Assembly (NCBI GenBank): GCA_027058925.1
Contig: JALTAS010000158.1
Location: forward strand, 1 to 9,633
DNA from: Persephonella sp.
GTDB taxonomy: Bacteria > Aquificota > Aquificia > Aquificales > Hydrogenothermaceae
Direction of reading: 5' to 3'
Length of the DNA: 9,633 bases
The notes below the pieces were generated by a model. That model did no database searches. It was not told the DNA's origin and saw nothing but the letters and a program-made list of their open reading frames with translations. Both the position numbers and the translations under genes were made by a program. Positions 7,029-9,633 of this stretch are shown here, in pieces. Position 1 is the stretch's first letter. Every line of letters starts with the position of its first letter.

Positions 7029-8609
7029 GTCTTTTATAGGATCTATATGGTAATAAAAGGAGTAAGATTTTCTGTAAGATTTTAAAAGATCTAACCCATC
7101 AGGAATAAATCTTATAAGGTCTGTTGCTTTCATACTTTCAACATTTATAAACCTTGATGCGATGTCTCCAGAAAGCCCGTGGAGATAAACACCTGTCTTT
7201 ACCCCTTCTTCTGCTCCAAGCCTATAAACCATTGTTCCGATTATACCGCTCAGCACATCACCTGTTCCTGCTGTTGCCATTCCCTCATTTCCCCTTATTG
7301 AGTAGAACACTTTTCCATCAGGTGTTGAGATAACCGTTCTGGAACCTTTTAGAACTGTGTAAACCCCTGTTTCTTCTGAGAATCCTTTTGCCACTTCCTC
7401 CATATTGTCTAATATCTCTTTTGTTTTTATGCCTGTTAACCTTGACATCTCTCCTATGTGAGGGGTAAGCACAGTCGGGTGTTTCCTTTTTTTCAGAAGC
7501 TGTTTAAAGTTATCAATAAGAGAAAGATTATTAATTCCATCTGCATCAATAACAAGGGGCATTTTTGCCTTTAGAAGCTCTCTGATCAGCTCAGTTGTAT
7601 GTTGATTAATAGACATTCCCATTCCGGCGACAATAGATGTGAACTTACCGTTTTTTATAATCTGTCTTATCTGCCTCACAGATTTTCTCCCAAACATACC
7701 GTCTTTGCTGTGGACAGGAATGGTCATCTCCTCAACAAGGGCACTTTCAAATATGATGTCAAGCTCTTCAGGAACTACAGCAGTAACAAGCCCTGATCCT
7801 GAGGCTGTTGCAGATTTTGAAGCCATAATAACGGCTCCTGTTTTCCCCTTAGAGCCTCCAATAACAAGAAGATGTCCGTATGTGTATTTGTGGCTGTTTT
7901 TCTTCCTTACAGGCAGTTTTATATCTAACGGTTCAAGAAGATACCTGTTTATCGCCTTCAGATACTGTCTGTCTATTGATATGTCAACAACATACACATC
8001 TCCACAATACTCACAGGCAGGATAAAGTATGTGGGCAGGCTTTGGATAAGCAAATGTTACTGTTATATCTGCTTTTGTGTGTATTCCCTCAATCTTCCCT
8101 GTATCTGTTGATAAACCTGAAGGAATGTCAACAGCAACAACCTTTTTAGAATATCTGTTTATCAGGTGTATCGCTTTTTCCCTGTATCCTCTAACAGGTG
8201 GAGAAAATCCTGTCCCGAAGATAGCATCAATGGTAATGTCTGCCTCTTTCAGAGGTGCTATCAGCTTTCTAAGCTTATCCTCTCCTATCAGGCTTACAGA
8301 TCCTCCAAATGTTTCATATATCTCAAGATTTTTTTTGTTGTCTTCAGAAAGTTTTTTTGTGGAGTCAGAGAGTATAAAGACCTTCACATCTTTCCCTGCA
8401 AGAAGGAGATATCTTGCGATAACAAGCCCGTCTCCTCCATTGTTTCCAGTTCCTGCAACAACAACAGCAGATTTAAAATCTAATTTATCAAGTATTATCT
8501 GAGATGCAGTTCTTCCGGCATTTTCCATCAAAACAAGAGATGGGATACCTGTTAGTTTTATGGTGTTTTCATCAGCGAAAGCCATCTCTCTGGCTGTCAG
8601 AAGTTTCAT
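7005..8609 (-). CDS. nnr: Bifunctional NAD(P)H-hydrate repair enzyme (epimerase plus ADP-dependent dehydratase)
   Basis: The 534-residue protein repairs NADHX and NADPHX, the hydrated forms of NADH and NADPH that arise by heat or by a side reaction of glyceraldehyde-3-phosphate dehydrogenase. The N-terminal half (about 1-215) is the YjeF_N epimerase: it opens with MKLLTAREM, then GIPSLVLMENAG (21-32) and GNNGGDG (55-61), followed by DAIFGTGF and VAVDIPSGLSTDTG. The C-terminal half (about 230-510) is the ribokinase-like dehydratase: HKYTYGHLLVIGGSKGKTGA, VIDADGINNL, LTPHIGEMSRL, VLKGSRTVI, and NEGMATAGTGDVLSG with the catalytic Asp at 451. Both halves look intact. AGGTGGAGAA precedes the ATG, which overlaps the stop of the HEPN-like gene by 4 bp (ATGA). 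The last 24 bp overlap the 3' end of the half-MFS gene on the other strand. Heat-damage repair of cofactors fits a thermophile. Confidence 0.95.
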   Translation of the reverse strand: MKLLTAREMAFADENTIKLTGIPSLVLMENAGRTASQIILDKLDFKSAVVVAGTGNNGGDGLVIARYLLLAGKDVKVFILSDSTKKLSEDNKKNLEIYETFGGSVSLIGEDKLRKLIAPLKEADITIDAIFGTGFSPPVRGYREKAIHLINRYSKKVVAVDIPSGLSTDTGKIEGIHTKADITVTFAYPKPAHILYPACEYCGDVYVVDISIDRQYLKAINRYLLEPLDIKLPVRKKNSHKYTYGHLLVIGGSKGKTGAVIMASKSATASGSGLVTAVVPEELDIIFESALVEEMTIPVHSKDGMFGRKSVRQIRQIIKNGKFTSIVAGMGMSINQHTTELIRELLKAKMPLVIDADGINNLSLIDNFKQLLKKRKHPTVLTPHIGEMSRLTGIKTKEILDNMEEVAKGFSEETGVYTVLKGSRTVISTPDGKVFYSIRGNEGMATAGTGDVLSGIIGTMVYRLGAEEGVKTGVYLHGLSGDIASRFINVESMKATDLIRFIPDGLDLLKSYRKSYSFYYHIDPIKDLICSYPE

Positions 8610-8977
8610 TTCTCCACCTGTGATTTAACAAACTCTTTAAGCTGGTAAACAGCATATATTATGTCTCCGTACATATCTATTTCATAACATATCGTTGCAC
8701 CGCAGCCGTCAGATGACGATATATCCTCAAGCTCAATAATCTGGTCTATCCATTCAGGGAATTTTATTGTTGTTTTTTCGCTCAGCTTTCCGATTATGTC
8801 TGATATTCCGTCTTCGTCTTCTATCTTTACCTTGTACTCCTGTGCAAGAGCTTTCAGAAGAAAAGAAACAGCATTTTGAAGGTGGTAAAAAACAAGACCA
8901 TCATCGCAAAACTCAACTTCTAAAAGCTCCTCAACCTGAAAAAGTTCCTCTTCTGCTTTTTTTAAAAGCTCATTCAT
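8606..8977 (-). CDS. Small HEPN-like helical protein
   Basis: The 123-residue acidic protein appears almost wholly alpha-helical. Helix 1 (3-20) and the stretch FYHLQNAVSFLLKALAQEYK (30-49) match the shape of HEPN domains, in which an A-x-F-H-x-Q-Q-A-x-E-K-x-L-K-A-L-L pattern is typical. A shorter helix (58-68), FPEWIDQIIELEDI (73-86) and a final helix (99-120) complete a plausible four-to-five-helix bundle. The Rx4-6H motif of HEPN ribonucleases is absent from the last helix, and no Arg occurs anywhere in the protein, so nuclease activity is unlikely. The two Cys at 92 and 97 (C-G-A-T-I-C) are unexplained. HEPN proteins often pair with MNT nucleotidyltransferases, but none is visible here. 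The gene overlaps both neighbours by 4 bp (ATGA), so all three are one translationally coupled operon; GAGG eight bases before the ATG is its ribosome site. The family call is by eye and moderately sure. Confidence 0.65.
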   Translation of the reverse strand: MNELLKKAEEELFQVEELLEVEFCDDGLVFYHLQNAVSFLLKALAQEYKVKIEDEDGISDIIGKLSEKTTIKFPEWIDQIIELEDISSSDGCGATICYEIDMYGDIIYAVYQLKEFVKSQVEK

Positions 8978-9633
8978 ATCTCAAACCTCAGATCAGCAAG
9001 GTTTATCAATGTTTTATCATAAGGATAAAAGCCTAATATCCTCATTATAAGTGTATAAATCCCTTCCTCTCCTATTTTATTAATTATATCCTGATGTGAG
9101 GTTTTCAGAGTATAGAGGTCTGCCACAGCTTTATAAGGATTCTCCTGAGGAAGAGATCCAAGGGAGTTTGTTAGAAGATGGTACAGGAATTTACCTTCAT
9201 TTGATTTGGACAAAGCCAGCCAACCTGTAAGCTCTTCTTTGTTTATCTGATTTAGATAGTATTTTGAAAGCAGATTTTTCAAAGATATCTCTTCATCTTT
9301 ATCCTTAATAAGATCTTGCATATCAAGATATCTGTCGTACCTCTGTGTGAAATAAAAATAATCAGCATCAAATCTGGCATCTTCACTGTAAAAAAGCTTT
9401 ACAGGTTTATCCAGGGTTTTCTGGTTTAAATGTCCTTTTGATATATATGGATACCTGAACAGTTTTTTTAGAAAAGCTTTCATTCCTTTTATAAATTTTT
9501 CTGTTTGGAACCCTTCGTCCTGAGCCTGTCTGAACAGCTCAAATATGTAGTAGATAATATCATCTCCATTGTAATACCTGATTAACAAAACAGGATTGAC
9601 ATTCTCAACACCAAGAAGCCAGAAAATAGATTC
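8974..9633 (-). CDS. Unrecognised protein, 5' end beyond the window
   Basis: The open frame runs from the right edge to a TGA at 8976-8974, giving 219 visible residues. A TTG at 9588 could be read as a start, but nothing like a ribosome site precedes it. The 15 codons before it (E-S-I-F-W-L-L-G-V-E-N and onward) are open and protein-like, so the gene most likely begins outside the window. The visible part is soluble and largely helical, rich in Lys, Tyr, Leu and Asp, with no signal peptide, membrane segment or cysteine and no motif I recognise. Conspicuous pieces are a Tyr/Asp-rich stretch with FDADYFYFTQRYDRYLD and the C-terminal GEEGIYTLIMRILGFYPYD. No nucleotidyltransferase GSxAxG motif is seen, so it is not an obvious MNT partner for the HEPN-like protein. 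It overlaps that gene by 4 bp and is first in the visible operon, which ends with nnr. Confidence 0.7.
   Translation of the reverse strand, partial: ESIFWLLGVENVNPVLLIRYYNGDDIIYYIFELFRQAQDEGFQTEKFIKGMKAFLKKLFRYPYISKGHLNQKTLDKPVKLFYSEDARFDADYFYFTQRYDRYLDMQDLIKDKDEEISLKNLLSKYYLNQINKEELTGWLALSKSNEGKFLYHLLTNSLGSLPQENPYKAVADLYTLKTSHQDIINKIGEEGIYTLIMRILGFYPYDKTLINLADLRFEI

Noticed and set aside
7058..7083. Short direct repeat GTAAGATTTT in the nnr 3' end
   Set aside because: It is only two 10-base copies encoding a repeated K-S-Y stretch, with no sign of a mobile or regulatory role.
7639..8502. Several plus-strand open frames opposite nnr
   Set aside because: They lie antisense to a fully conserved enzyme, lack ribosome sites and give low-complexity Ser/Pro/Leu-rich products; they are shadows of the nnr reading frame.

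Overview
The window comes from a Gram-negative (diderm) bacterium with A+T-rich DNA, probably thermophilic. Arginine is mostly AGA/AGG, isoleucine ATA is common, and the proteins are rich in Lys, Glu and Ile. Genes are tightly packed with strong Shine-Dalgarno sites. Two outer-membrane beta-barrels, a lipoprotein signal and an MscS channel confirm the double membrane. The overall look suggests Aquificota, perhaps the Hydrogenothermaceae (Persephonella-like). That placement is an impression from style and gene content, not a demonstrated assignment.

Left part (1-2924). A lipoprotein gene runs off the left edge on the minus strand. It diverges from aat (leucyl/phenylalanyl-tRNA--protein transferase, N-degron pathway), and a 14-bp perfect palindrome containing -10 elements for both directions lies between them. 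aat is followed on the same strand by a complete transketolase gene (non-oxidative pentose phosphate pathway). A hairpin terminator oriented for the minus strand closes the convergent junction.

Middle part (2923-7028). On the minus strand, a small-conductance mechanosensitive channel gene (mscS) is followed by a DUF481 outer-membrane beta-barrel gene; together they look like an envelope or osmotic-response pair. Diverging from mscS is a two-gene plus-strand unit: a TonB-dependent outer-membrane receptor, then a 192-residue six-helix membrane protein that resembles only the N-terminal half of an MFS transporter. The divergent promoter region carries a near-consensus -10 for the receptor. Immediately downstream of it is a perfect 8-bp inverted repeat, a good candidate operator. 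This receptor plus half-transporter unit is the most interesting part of the window, because its ligand and mechanism are not evident.

Right part (7005-9633). Three minus-strand genes are joined by 4-bp ATGA overlaps. They are an unrecognised protein truncated by the window edge, a small HEPN-like protein that lacks the usual RNase motif, and the bifunctional NAD(P)H-hydrate repair enzyme Nnr (epimerase plus dehydratase). The nnr 3' end overlaps the half-MFS gene by 24 bp tail to tail.

No RNA genes, CRISPR arrays, insertion sequences or recognisable defence systems were seen. No gene-free stretch exceeds about 130 bases.
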